A DNA stretch of 64,000 nucleotides from Nannochloropsis salina CCMP1776 (lineage: Eukaryota; Sar; Eustigmatophyceae; Eustigmatales; Monodopsidaceae): positions 317,071-381,070 of the forward strand of contig SDOX01000145.1 in NCBI GenBank assembly GCA_004565275.1, given 5' to 3'. Shown piece after piece: positions 30,534-41,272 of this stretch (the first letter of the stretch is position 1; every line of letters begins with the position of its first letter). The position numbers were made by a program, and so were the translations under genes. The notes beneath the pieces are model-generated. The model made no database searches, had not been told where the DNA came from, and worked only from the letters and a program-made list of their open reading frames with translations.

Positions 30534-31754
30534 ATGCCTGGAGAGGTACGAAGATATGAATGGGGATGGTTTGAGGTTTTTTCTGCACCTAACAAGAAAT
30601 CTTCGAATGATGAATCTTTGTTTGCCATCATGTACCCGGGTCTCGGAAACATGGGAAAAGCAATACGACGTTTCGTGTTAATGAGCCTGAGTGGTTGGCC
30701 TGGTGCGTTGGTACTAAGGTTTCACTGATTTGTGACTGGTCATCCCGTTGCCTCATCCTAGGTCCTTCGGATTGGTGTGATTGGAGTGGGGCGAATCGGT
30801 CGCGTTCACATCGAGACGATCCAATCCATCAAGAATGCTGCAGTCACTATGGTTGCCGATATTTGGGAGGAAGGGGCGAGGCAAGTCTGCGAGCAGTACG
30901 GCATCCCCAAGTACGTGAAGGATTACAAGGATCTCATCGCCGCCGCGGATGTAGACGCCGTACTCATTTGCTCGCCTACAGATCAGCACGCTTCTCAAAT
31001 TATCGAAGCATCGCGTGCAGGCAAAGCAATTTTCTGTGAAAAGCCCATTTCTTTAAATTTAAATATCATTGATGAGGTGTGCAACGTGGTTGAAGAGACG
31101 GGTGCTCTGTGCATGGTAGCATTTCAGCGCCGTTTTGATCCCACCTTTCGCCGTCTGCAATCTGCGGTGACGAAGGGTGAAATTGGTGACGTCCACATGA
31201 TCGCCATCACCTCGCGAGACCCGGGCCCGCCGCCGGTCGCCTATATTGCGCAGTCGGGAGGCTTGCATTGCGACATGGCCATCCACGATTTCGACATGGC
31301 ACGCTTCATCACTGGGTCCGATATAGTCGAGGTCTTCACCAAGGGCGACTGTAAAATAGACCCGGCAATTGCGGAGGCTGGCGATATCGATACCTCGCTG
31401 GTAGTGCTCAAGTTTGCAAATGGCGTCATCGGCACCATTTCGAATTCCCGGAAGGCCACCTACGGCTACGACCAGCGCGTGGAAGTGTTCGGCTCGAAGG
31501 GCATGATTCAGTCTGAAAACCTGCGCCCTAATATGTGCACGCTGGCCACGGCAGAGTCCGTGCACCAGGACCTGCCTTTCAATTTCTTCATGGACCGCTA
31601 CACCGAGGCCTACAAGGTGGAGATGGAGGAGTTTGTCAAATGCGCACTTGCCGGCTCAAAACCCCCTTGCGGTGTCGCAGAGGGGCGTGCCGCCACGAAG
31701 GTAGCGATGGCTGCCGCGGCCTCCATGAAGTCGAACGCCCCTGTCGCGCTCTAA
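30534..31754 (+). CDS. Gfo/Idh/MocA oxidoreductase, myo-inositol 2-dehydrogenase-like
   Basis: Exons 30534-30545 (only MPGE) and 30762-31754, intron 216 nt (GTACGA...CTAG, phase 0), 334 residues. The join restores the Rossmann start VLRIGVIGVGRIGRVH. Conserved residues of inositol dehydrogenases follow: EKPISLN (catalytic Lys) and the Asp and His of CDMAIHDFD, plus the C-terminal alpha/beta domain. Likely reaction: NAD-dependent oxidation of myo-inositol to scyllo-inosose, in the cytosol; the sugar specificity is inferred. No targeting peptide. The protein looks strongly bacterial, and close relatives in algae are probable but could not be checked. Without the 12-nt first exon the frame would have to start at a GTG inside the nucleotide-binding strand. 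Confidence 0.9.
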
Positions 31755-32123
31755 GGCATCGACGCAGAGATGCGTGTTGGATGCCGCCGACCTCATCTCT
31801 CCCTTTGCGCATTATTACAGCCAGGATCGCTAGTCGTGGGTATATGTCGCGGGGAATATATGAAGCAAAGAAAAGGTTATGCGAGTAACGCACGATCAAG
31901 GCAATCAGTCGCACGGTTGTCTTGTCTTCACACTCGTTGGGTTTGGGACGAAAACGGAGGCGGAATGGGGTGGGGAGTTTGCTTGAGAATCGTAAACTTT
32001 GGATAAAGAGGTTTTGAGCCCGACCCGAATGTTTGGAACCGAACTACGAAACGAATAAGCTTCTCACATAAAACGGACAAATTTTGTTTTCCAGCAGTGC
32101 TTTTTGTAAAAAGTACGTCATCT
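31755..32123. other. Convergent intergenic region (inositol dehydrogenase / gyrA)
   Basis: 369 bp between two 3' ends; 3' UTRs only, nothing else recognised. Confidence 0.45.
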
Positions 32124-35100
32124 TTACGCATCTACTATCCCCATTTGGCTCCCTATGGACATGACAACAGCTGCTTCGTTTTCGTACGTTAGATCCTTCA
32201 TAACGGCATCAGCTTTATTTGCCAGGGAGCCGTCTTCGTCATCGTCGTCGCTATCCGCGGGTAGCATTGCCACGCTCTTGATAATGTTTCCCTCGTCTAG
32301 GCGTTGCACACGGACACCTGTAGCCGTGCGACTCTGTAAAGCGATAGCAGCCACGCGTTGACGCACGATTGTACCTTTTTGAGTAGACAGCACAACCTCG
32401 TAGTCGTCGGAGCAAGCGCGCATGCATGCCAACGAGTCTCCACTCCCGGCCTTGAATTTGATGGCGATAACACCCATACCGCCACGCCTCTGTACCTTGA
32501 AACTGTCAGCACTGACTCGCTTCCCATACCCGGCTGTTGTCACGGCCAATAAGTACTGTCCATTTGATCCGCTTCCACAATCACCGGGCCCATCGACATC
32601 CACCGCAGCATCGGGACGCAGCACGGTAATATCAACCATCTCGTCCGTTTTACGAAGCTTGATGGCGCTACAACCCCGAGAAGTGCGTCCCGTAGGTTTC
32701 AAATCCGCCGAAGCAAAACGCATGGAGTAGCCCTTACGTGTAGATATTAGGATGTCATCCTGGTCAGTGCAACGCCGAGCCCACCCAAGAGTGTCGCCTT
32801 CGCCTAGACTGATAGCGATGAGGCCACGTGAAGTTAATTTTTTGAAAGCATCCACTGGAGTCTTCTTGATAAAGCCCTGCTTAGTTAGTAGAACAAGGAA
32901 CTCGTCCGCCTGAAAACTCTCCCCTAGAGGTATGACGCTTGAGACATGGTCGTCCGAAGAGAGGGGCAGCACCTGGGGGAGGGGCACGCCCTTGGAGACA
33001 CGAGAGGCGACAGGGACCTGGAAAGCCCTGATGCCAAAGGCAACCCCTTTTTCAGAAATAAAAACGACGTGATCATGATCGTTGCAAGCAAAAAAGTGGT
33101 TGACCAGATCGTCCTGGGACATACGCGCCCCTGCCTTGCCTCGAGTTCCGCGGCGCTGCTGCTCAAAATCATCAAGAGGCATGCGTTTTATGTAGCCAGC
33201 CTCGGTTACCATCATGACGGAGCGATCGTTGGCCAAAAGGTCAAGCTCTGTTAAAGCGCCGGCATGGGCGCGGATAGAAGACCGGCGGGGCACCGCGTGC
33301 TTCGCGCGAATTTCCCGGAGCTCCTGTTTCATGACATCGAACACCTTCTCGTCTTGTCGCATCATGGCCTGGAAGTCCTCGATTTGACCCCGGAGCTGTT
33401 CCCTCTCGGCCCGAAGTTTGGCATCCTCTAAAGCTGTCAACCGCCCCAAGGTAAGGGCCAGTATTGCTTGAGCCTGAGCCTCGGACATGTCGTACTGCGA
33501 TCCCATTAAGATCGCCTTGGCGGCCGCTGTGTCTTTCGCTCGGCGAACAAGCTCAACGACGTCGTCAATCCGATCTAGCGCCCGAATAAGACCCTCGACC
33601 ACGTGATCACGCGACTCCAACTTACTCAATTCGTGCTGCGTGCGCCGTCGAATTGTCTTGAAGCGGAAGTCGATGAAGGATTGAAGCGATTCTCTGAGCG
33701 TCAGGCGCTGCGGCTGCCTCCCATCGTTGGCCAGGGCCAGGAAATTGCCCGGGAAAGAGCTTTGCAAAGCAGTCTTTTTGAAAAGATTATTTTCCACCAC
33801 ACTAGGCATGGCATCGCGCTTCAATTCAATGACAACACGGATACCCTCCCGGTCGCTCTCGTCTCGCAGGTCGGAAATGCCCTCCATTTTCTTCTCATTC
33901 ACCATATCTGCGATTTTTTCCAGGAGAGAAGCTTTGTTGACTTGATATGGAAGCTCTGTCACCACAATTGCGTTGCGTACTTGCCGCCCCCCCCCCATGG
34001 GTATGGTCTCCATGTGCGTTTTGGCCCGCATCACGATGGAACCTGAACCATTCGTGTACAGCTTACGAGGGCCCTCCAAGCCCATGATGTCCCCGCCGGT
34101 TGGAAAGTCGGGCGCTGGTATGAGACGCAAAAGCTTGTCGTCGGATAATGATGGGTCCTCGATCAACGCCAAGGTCCCGTCTAGCACCTCGCCCAGGTTG
34201 TGGGGTGGTACGTTGGTTGCCATGCCAACGGCGATGCCCGTGGCACCGTTTAACAGAAGCATCGGGACACGTGCCGGTAGAACCAGTGGCTCTACCTCAT
34301 TGCCGTCGAAATTTGGTACGAAGTCGACCGTGTCCAAGTTGATGTCTTTAAGCAAGGCGTCTCGCGCGAGGAGCGATAGCTTGCACTCCGTGTAACGCAT
34401 GGCTGCGGCCGGGTCGTCGTCCACGGAGCCAAAGTTACCATGACCCGCCACCAATGGCGCGCTCATAACAAAATCTTGAGCCATGCGCACTAAAGCATCG
34501 TAGACTGAGGCATCCCCGTGAGGATGGTACTTTCCTAAGACCTCGCCAACCACGCGCGCGCATTTGCGGTATGAGGATTCAGGTTGCAAATTTAGGACGT
34601 GCATGGCGAAGAGAATACGGCGGTGAACTGGTTTGAGGCCGTCTCGAGCATCGGGAAGGGCTCGGCCTAGGATAGTGGACATGGCATACTGCATGAAGGA
34701 GGAGGAAAGCTCCAAGTTCAGCTCAGTGGGCAGGACCTTGTCCCCGTACCCGCTATCCCCACCGGCAGATAATATGCTTTGTGATTCACCGGCAATCTTC
34801 TCACCATTCCCACCGCCGAAGTCCCGAAGAATTTCGGGCTCACGAGGAATCCCGTCGTCGTCGCTACCATCACCTTGCCTTGACGAGAGTTTGACACTCA
34901 AGCGTGTCTTCTTGTTCCGCATACTCCGGGCTCCACCTCCACCATCTCTCGAAAATTTGCTGAGCCCTCGGGCGGCTTGCAAGGTCCATCTGCAACCCCT
35001 GTCTGACACGGGCCGCGGGTTTAAAGCAAGTGTAGGGACAAATGATGGAGGCCAAGGTTGCAAATGAAAACCGAAACGACCACCTCTTCGCGCTGACTTC

Positions 35101-35162
35101 AAGACGGCCGAGACAGATGCTGCGAACATGAGAATGACAGAAGCAAGCGACCGAGAACGCAT
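32124..35162 (-). CDS. gyrA: DNA gyrase subunit A, nuclear-encoded, organelle-targeted
   Basis: 1012 residues, single exon, ATG at 35162. Breaks and rejoins DNA in the GyrA2GyrB2 enzyme that supercoils plastid (and perhaps mitochondrial) DNA. After a 160-residue leader, the gyrase core begins at [29 protein letters not shown]. The active-site Tyr lies in [11 protein letters not shown]. The GyrA box that marks gyrases from topoisomerase IV reads QRRGTRG, followed by the six-bladed C-terminal propeller. The leader opens with a hydrophobic signal-like stretch ([17 protein letters not shown]), then a long basic region typical of bipartite plastid targeting; the Phe motif is not obvious. Length is normal for plant and algal GyrA. 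Confidence 0.95.
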   Translation of the reverse strand: MRSRSLASVILMFAASVSAVLKSARRGGRFGFHLQPWPPSFVPTLALNPRPVSDRGCRWTLQAARGLSKFSRDGGGGARSMRNKKTRLSVKLSSRQGDGSDDDGIPREPEILRDFGGGNGEKIAGESQSILSAGGDSGYGDKVLPTELNLELSSSFMQYAMSTILGRALPDARDGLKPVHRRILFAMHVLNLQPESSYRKCARVVGEVLGKYHPHGDASVYDALVRMAQDFVMSAPLVAGHGNFGSVDDDPAAAMRYTECKLSLLARDALLKDINLDTVDFVPNFDGNEVEPLVLPARVPMLLLNGATGIAVGMATNVPPHNLGEVLDGTLALIEDPSLSDDKLLRLIPAPDFPTGGDIMGLEGPRKLYTNGSGSIVMRAKTHMETIPMGGGRQVRNAIVVTELPYQVNKASLLEKIADMVNEKKMEGISDLRDESDREGIRVVIELKRDAMPSVVENNLFKKTALQSSFPGNFLALANDGRQPQRLTLRESLQSFIDFRFKTIRRRTQHELSKLESRDHVVEGLIRALDRIDDVVELVRRAKDTAAAKAILMGSQYDMSEAQAQAILALTLGRLTALEDAKLRAEREQLRGQIEDFQAMMRQDEKVFDVMKQELREIRAKHAVPRRSSIRAHAGALTELDLLANDRSVMMVTEAGYIKRMPLDDFEQQRRGTRGKAGARMSQDDLVNHFFACNDHDHVVFISEKGVAFGIRAFQVPVASRVSKGVPLPQVLPLSSDDHVSSVIPLGESFQADEFLVLLTKQGFIKKTPVDAFKKLTSRGLIAISLGEGDTLGWARRCTDQDDILISTRKGYSMRFASADLKPTGRTSRGCSAIKLRKTDEMVDITVLRPDAAVDVDGPGDCGSGSNGQYLLAVTTAGYGKRVSADSFKVQRRGGMGVIAIKFKAGSGDSLACMRACSDDYEVVLSTQKGTIVRQRVAAIALQSRTATGVRVQRLDEGNIIKSVAMLPADSDDDDEDGSLANKADAVMKDLTYENEAAVVMSIGSQMGIVDA

Positions 35163-35982
35163 ACGTAATTGTAATTAGAGCGGGCGTCGTCGTCCGTGGG
35201 TGCTGGTTTCTTGGGAACTTGTGGTAATACTGAAGAGGGCTCTACCTTGTAGTCGAGACGAAATAAGGCTTCAACTCAAACACGCTGCACATCTTTGCCA
35301 TTGACCCACTGTGGCATAATTGCAGAGCCTCTATGTTATGCGTAGAGCAATCCTGTAAAGAAATCATCCAGAAATGAGTCTTTGTTTCAACTGCGAACAG
35401 CACGATGACAAAGGAAATGCTGGGTTGCAAGCAAAAGCAAGGTCGAAACAAGAGGGTCGAGAACGAGCGTGCGGCGACGACAAAAGGGCCAGTGATGACA
35501 CCGGACAATTCTCATTTGCCAACTACAAAACTGGTAGGCGTGCTAAAAAGAAAGCACCAGATGCTCGTAGCTCACTCGCATCGGATTGCCGAGTTCGAGC
35601 ACAGAGAGTCTCTACCGCCGACCGCAGACGGGGCGACCGTCGACGGCCTGGTTCGCGCAATTTTTGGGCCTCCGAGCGCAGTCGTCCGGTGGAAGAGAAA
35701 TGGGCCGGACTTGACCTTGTGCAAAACATTTAACTCGGTCATACACGTCACTTTCATAACGTAACAAGGTATATTTAGGTACAAGCAATAATTGGCCACC
35801 AACAAGAACAACACATACGCCGCATCCTGAAAGTGTAATCCCCCCAAAGCCGAGCAAAGAATAACTTTCCATCAAACGGGTTCGACAGAGTCGGGCTTCG
35901 GACTAGCAGGAATTTGTTGCACGAATAAGTTGCATGCATGCAACCGTCATAGACACTAAAGGCATCTGAAGATCGATTGTTG
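35163..35982. other. Divergent intergenic region (gyrA / membrane-anchored protein)
   Basis: About 820 bp. Two overlapping plus frames (35374-35733, 35405-35764) and minus frames of about 90 codons are open, mostly over one GC-rich segment. None shows a family, presequence or splice pattern. It presumably holds both promoters. Confidence 0.35.
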
Positions 35983-37557
35983 ATGTCTGGAAGCTCACCC
36001 TCAAGTTCCGAAGGCTTTCGCTGGTGCGAGGTGCGGTGCAATAAGTGGCAACGCGCTGGAGCTGAGAGGACACGGGGATGGCTTACATTTTCCATGCATG
36101 TACTAGTATTTATTCTCATGTCGTTTATTTTTCAAAACTATACTGGACTGGTTTTGCGAAACCCGGCACCTTTATGCAGCTGGCGGCTTTCCAAGAGTTT
36201 GAATGTTGCCTGGACTGATACTCAAGCTTCTCACCATTCCATGGTTATGTTCCTAAATGAAGGCGAGGAGTATACAATTGAGAGCGAGTCGCTGCCTTAC
36301 TCTCGATTCTTCTCCTTTCAAACGTACTCCCTCGACGGTAAAACGTCCTATGGAATTCTGCGAGATGCTGAGATTGTTTCCCAAAACGGCCCAAATCTAT
36401 ACGCAAATATGAGTGCAGCTGCGGGCGGGGAGAAGCAAGGTGGATACACGCTTTACTTAACACCGGACGGATCCAAGGGATATCCAAATGAATTGCAAAC
36501 CCTCAAATATGGGCAGAAAAGCGGCTTCTTCGTTCTCATTTTCCGCATTTACGATGTCGGCGATTTTCCCCATCCGATGGCGCCGTGGGCCCATCTGTCA
36601 CGAGGCGATGCCCGACAACCACAGCGATGGGGCTGGACACCGCCGCCTCGAGTGTCTGTCCGCCGTACGATGCGCCAAGGGCCGTGGCGTGAGATTCCGT
36701 CTTGCGTAACGCGCCAGGGCCCTGGCGGAAAACTCTGGAGCAAAACACATATTCTCAGCCTAACGAACCGCCTAGAGGATATCTTCCCTCCAAGCCACTC
36801 ATATACAGGATTTATCAAGCCTCTTCGTCAGAACAATTTTCATCTGCCGCATGATCACTTGTTTTCTTCTATAGACACTCGGACTTTGGTATCTGCGGCG
36901 GCAATCCCCGCTGTTGACGTGGGTGATGTATGGGCTCGTGTTGAGGCCAAACTCCCACGCACGCCTTCCTCACTCTATTCGCCACCATTCATAGCCAACC
37001 AGAGTGACTATGACGTACGCTATATTTCCTTTACCAGCGCCTCTCGTACCTTTCCTTTATGGACCTTCGAGACCCTGACGGACAAGAGCATACGGCAGCA
37101 TTACGAGTCGCGCCTGCGAGGCCCCCATGAGCAGTGGGACGGACGCTTTTCTCTTTGGATCGGGCCTGTAAATGCTCCTCCTCCGGAGCAAGCTCGTCTC
37201 AAAAATGCGTTAATCATGAGATGGGGTGAGGTCGCAAGACCCGCTCTTCTCTACAATCAGCTCTTGTCTAGCTCCCGAGCAGCGTCAGGCGCAGCTCCAC
37301 CGACGCTAGCCGACGTAGTGGTCGATGAATGCCCGCGTGCTGCGGATCATGATAACCACGACGAGGAAGACGAGGACGGCTCCTTCATCAATGAGGAAAA
37401 TGTGTGCTGTTTGAGTGAGCCGAGAGCTATGCCCACCTTTTGTCGAATGCCTGAATTTTTACATTTAAACCTGCGCGAGTATTTTCCAGCTGTAACTTTC
37501 TTCTCATATGAAATTCAGGATGAGCACGGGCCTACACTGCGGAAAATTTCTATGTAA
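35983..37557 (+). CDS. Membrane-anchored protein of unknown function
   Basis: 524 residues from the first ATG (35983), single exon. A hydrophobic segment at about residues 37-60 (MHVLVFILMSFIFQNYTGLVL) is a signal anchor. The following domain has a pattern I associate with uncharacterised bacterial proteins: aromatic FSFQTYSLDGKTSYGILRDAEI, then GYTLYLTPDGSKGYPNELQT, then FRIYDVGD and TPPPRVSV. It recurs at the C-terminus in a Cys-rich end (CCLSEPRAMPTFCRMPEF). The product is probably extracytoplasmic. The middle section (about 36560-36720) is Arg/Pro-rich, but its frame is continuous. I do not know the function. Confidence 0.7.
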   Translation: MSGSSPSSSEGFRWCEVRCNKWQRAGAERTRGWLTFSMHVLVFILMSFIFQNYTGLVLRNPAPLCSWRLSKSLNVAWTDTQASHHSMVMFLNEGEEYTIESESLPYSRFFSFQTYSLDGKTSYGILRDAEIVSQNGPNLYANMSAAAGGEKQGGYTLYLTPDGSKGYPNELQTLKYGQKSGFFVLIFRIYDVGDFPHPMAPWAHLSRGDARQPQRWGWTPPPRVSVRRTMRQGPWREIPSCVTRQGPGGKLWSKTHILSLTNRLEDIFPPSHSYTGFIKPLRQNNFHLPHDHLFSSIDTRTLVSAAAIPAVDVGDVWARVEAKLPRTPSSLYSPPFIANQSDYDVRYISFTSASRTFPLWTFETLTDKSIRQHYESRLRGPHEQWDGRFSLWIGPVNAPPPEQARLKNALIMRWGEVARPALLYNQLLSSSRAASGAAPPTLADVVVDECPRAADHDNHDEEDEDGSFINEENVCCLSEPRAMPTFCRMPEFLHLNLREYFPAVTFFSYEIQDEHGPTLRKISM

Positions 37558-38360
37558 AAAATCGGTGACAGTATGCTTTGTGATGCGTGTTTGTGCAGAT
37601 GCATGTCCAGCGGAGGTCAACGGTCTTTCCGTTGCGAACCAGTTGCCCGTTCCAACACACTGGTGTCGAGACAGTCAAATGTAGATAGATGCGCGCTTTC
37701 GTAGGATTGATAATAACAAGTACCTTCATTTGGGCTCGGTAATGGACGATCGTACCTTCTCCCCATGAACGGCGAGTGCGAAAAACCTAAACGCACATTT
37801 TACTGGTATCAGACAACAACATTTTGAAAGCCATCTGGATGCCATGTTGGTCCGCGATACCCTGATTTGCCATCGTACATTATTTGTGAATAGATGCAAT
37901 ATTTTCTTCTTTCCAGGCCCTTACTGTCAATACCTGGATACACATTAAGATAAATGATGCACAATATATGCGAGGCATCCCCGAAGGGTATTCCACACCC
38001 TTTTCAATGATGATGACTTTTCGACATTGCTTGAAAGCTATTGTAATGGATACTACATATAATCTCATTACACAGCAATGCATGATTTTTCTCGTGAGGC
38101 AATCCGCTCACGTTGTTGCAGCCTCCTCATCATTCCTCATTCTCAGTTCATGTACACAGTCCCCACGCAGGCTGCGTGGACTACCTCAGTAACTACCAAT
38201 GGCCGACCGGCGATGTATGAGAAGACAAACTGTATAACCAGCACACTGACTGAACACAAATTTAACTGTAAGACAGGCCTTGCAGGACATCTCTCCTAGC
38301 TTTGCACTAAGCTTTGCACTATTCTTCTCGTATGAAGATGACCATGATGGACAGTCGGCC
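37558..38360. other. Convergent intergenic region
   Basis: About 800 bp between two 3' ends; only short frames (60-75 codons), none supported. Nothing else recognised. Confidence 0.45.
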
Positions 38361-40061
38361 TCAGCTCGCATCCCACCCTCTGCTCTCTTTTTCTTGTCGT
38401 AGACGCATTTGGTGCACCTCTTGCACCATATCTTCCGTCACCAAGCTTCCTGACGATACTTCGTACAAAGTTTCTAGTATCTGCCCTGCCGCTTGCTGCA
38501 CATAGTGGCCCCCGTCGTCACCATCTGTTTCCGAAAAAGGAAAGTTTCTTCCCTTCAGCTGACTGGCAAGTTTGGCAACAATGCAATCATCTCCATCCCC
38601 CTCTTCCATCCCATCAATGAGCGCGGCCCCCAGCACATCCGGTGGCACGGTCCTGAGCGACTGCAGACAGGCCACACGCACGGTGTAGTCTTCGTCCCAC
38701 AGCCGCTTGCTCATGGCTTGTACGACACGAGCCTCACCATGAAAATGCCAAAAACTCTCTCCAGCCCTCGTGTGCTCCTCCACAGACATGTCGTCCCCCT
38801 TCTTAAGGCCCGCTTTTTCTTCTAACCGCGACAGTGCCATGAGTGCAGCGATTCGGGCGAAGGGGAACGGCTGGTTTAGGCACCCCAACAAGTGTTCAAG
38901 CGTGTCTTGCAAAAGTAGATGCGAAGGATAGGTGCTTAAGACGCTCACTGCCTTCCATCGAACGTATTTGTCGGGATCCGTAAAGCAACGGATAGCTTTC
39001 GTCGCCTGCTCCTGAAGCATTTTCTCCACACCACCATCCTCGCCGTTACAGGCATCGCTGGCGGCAAGACCTCTCTCCAAGATGCTCTCATTCTTGAGGA
39101 CCCAACTGTTTATGCTATCTCTACCATTGTCCTCGGTGCTCTTGATCTCCGCAGTTTCTGCTTGGCCGTGAACCGGATCAACTGTCCCCGTCTGCCTGGA
39201 GTAAAACCCTCCGCCGTCCGGTACTTCGCCTTCACAATCCTTTTCAATCAAAAATCGGTGCACATTCATCTGAAGCAGGTCGAGTGCTGCCCATCGGACG
39301 TCGCTAGATTCCAGGTCCATAAGCGCGGTGGACAAGATATCCGGTAGATGCCCCTGAGTCCAGGTGGCTGAGAGATAGGCCAATGCACTCAGACTCGTGA
39401 CCCGGATGGACGGGGATGGGTGGAATACAAAGGACAGGAGGGCATCAGCGTACGAATCTAGGGTTGTCGTTGGCACGTGAGCCAGTACCGCTACCACTCC
39501 GCGTCGGACATCGGCATCTTCATCGTCCAGGTGCACGGTGATGCGGCCGAGTAGGGCAGTCAAGAGGCCAACAGGGGAAAGCTTTTGGAGGAGAGAGAGA
39601 GCACAGCGCTTGGGTAAGGCACCCGAACCATCCAATAACATTACCAAGGTCGACATGTTGTTGACCAGAACCTGTGGTTCCAAACATGGAATCGATGAGT
39701 GCTCTGCGTGACTTCTGAGTCGGATGCGAGTATTTTGTAGTGCGCACTTATCGATACCAATGAGAGAACTTTTTCAAAGGCATCAGACATTTTGGTCGAG
39801 GCTCTCGCAAATATTTTTCAGAAGAGCGCTCTCAGTAAGTAAACATCTGAGGAACTGACACAAAGTGCTTGGGCGGGCCCTGGTACATGAATCGTGCCCC
39901 TTTTCAGTGCTTACCTTGGCATCTAAGTGTAGAAGCGCCTGCTTGGCGTACAGGCGCTCATATATGTTACTGGATTGCAAATAGGGCGCAAGCCCGACCA
40001 GACATAGCCCTGTCCCCGTGCTGCTCGACGCCCCGGTATGAAGAGGCGAGGTCTCGGTCAT
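38361..40061 (-). CDS. HEAT/ARM-repeat protein of unknown function
   Basis: Proposed exons 40061-39915, 39854-39789 and 39671-38361; introns 39855-39914 (GTAAGC...CAG) and 39672-39788 (GTCTGA...CAG), both phase 0; 507 residues. The joins read continuously through helices (YERLYAKQALLHLDAK, FLRCLLTESALLKNI, CESLDQN, VLVNNMSTLVMLLDG). The solenoid shows repeated HEAT-like units (VRRGVVAVLAHVP, IRVTSLSALAYLS, VRWAALDLLQMN, VRWKAVSVLSTYPS, VRVACLQSLRTVPPD). An acidic spacer of about 80 residues interrupts it. Such proteins are scaffolds; no partner can be named. The second donor (GTCTGA) is weak, so the exon 2-3 border could be a few codons off. Confidence 0.72.
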
Positions 40062-40381
40062 GGTGGGAAGGGGGGCTGGCACGGGAGGGATAGCGCTGGG
40101 AGCACCCCGCCGCCTCCTCCTGCGCGCTAGGCCCTGTATAGCCCCCGTTTTTCGGCAGCACGGACACCTACTCTAGAGATAAGCATGATTTGTTAGCTAC
40201 CGTGAGCTTCCATGTGGGAGAGAGATATCGAAATCATTTCTTCGTGCAGATCGCCTCCGCGACCTCGGCGACCAGGCCCCTCTGATCAGCCGAGTCGTCC
40301 CACCTGCGCAGACTCTCTATCATACCCTCCTTTCATGCGATACCACCTTTCAACCACCTACACCTCGTTCCATACAGTGCT

Positions 40382-40732
40382 ATGTCCTTCTCGTTGCTGC
40401 ATTGGGCGTGGCAAAAGGCCAGGAGCAAAGTGGTGGCGGCCGTCGTACCTCGCTTGTCCCCTCTTCACGTGTCTCTCCAGTGTGATCCTTCCAAAGGCGC
40501 GGTCTCACTACCCACAAATGTTTGTGTACGCTGGAAGCACGGAGCAAAAAGTCATCAGGGAGCCAAGAAGCGTTTCCGACTGCTCAAATGCGGCGAGATA
40601 GTTCGAGGTCACGCCGGCAAAAGTCATAATACAGGGCATCGCAGCTCTGTCCAAATGTCGCGGCTCCGCGTAAGCACAACTGTTGCCCCAACTTTCGTAA
40701 GGCGCATCCGAAGGCTAGTGTTGGGTCTTTGA
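40382..40732 (+). CDS. Mitochondrial large-subunit ribosomal protein bL35
   Basis: 116 residues, single exon, ATG at 40382. The C-terminal 65 residues are a complete bL35: KSHQGAKKRFRLLKCGEI, GHAGKSHNTGHRS, and the ending FVRRIRRLVLGL. The first about 45 residues (MSFSLLHWAWQKARSKVVAAVV...) are basic and amphipathic, without a signal peptide. This is a mitochondrial rather than a complex-plastid presequence. Part of the 50S-type subunit near the peptidyl-transferase region. Divergent from the HEAT gene, 320 bp away. Confidence 0.88.
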   Translation: MSFSLLHWAWQKARSKVVAAVVPRLSPLHVSLQCDPSKGAVSLPTNVCVRWKHGAKSHQGAKKRFRLLKCGEIVRGHAGKSHNTGHRSSVQMSRLRVSTTVAPTFVRRIRRLVLGL

Positions 40733-41272
40733 AAGAAATAATCTAAAATCAAAGTGCCTGCTCGCGACTTTACGAGCGGATGTGACGGTACCGGGCCTCT
40801 GCACTCGCTTCTCTCTCCGTTGAGGACATGTCAGTATATTCCACAAGGCCCTCTGGACGGTTCTTCACGAGAGCTCAAGAGCGCATATGATGAGGTTCCA
40901 TGGATATCATCATGCAACTTCTGTAAAACATCGTACCCAAGTGGGTGTTCCCAAGTCAAATCCTTTTTTTTAAAGGAATTCCCTGTGGAGGTTTCAAATC
41001 TCTGAGTCTCGTGCACAGGAGGAAAGTATCAATTAAGCCCCAAGCCGTAGATTGCCCGACACGCGCAAATGAATGGGTGGTTTACTTTGATTTCAAAGTG
41101 TTGTCTACAGACTCTATTTCACAGCAGGTTGGAAAAGCTACAAAATGTTACGTACATACAAGAGGTGCATCGCCAGAGAAACTTTGTAGCGGTGTGAAGC
41201 ACCCTGAGCAAGGATCTGTTCACTACTTTTTCTTATCTACCCCTAGTCGAATTCGTTGTCCGACACTGTCCC
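40733..41272. other. Convergent intergenic region (bL35 / C1-VPS9)
   Basis: 540 bp between two 3' ends, with no supported frame. Nothing recognised. Confidence 0.45.

Noticed and set aside
36488-36820. Frameshift in the 35983-37557 gene
   Set aside because: The Arg/Pro-rich stretch looks odd, but the frame re-enters a recognisable TPPPRVSV segment without a break.
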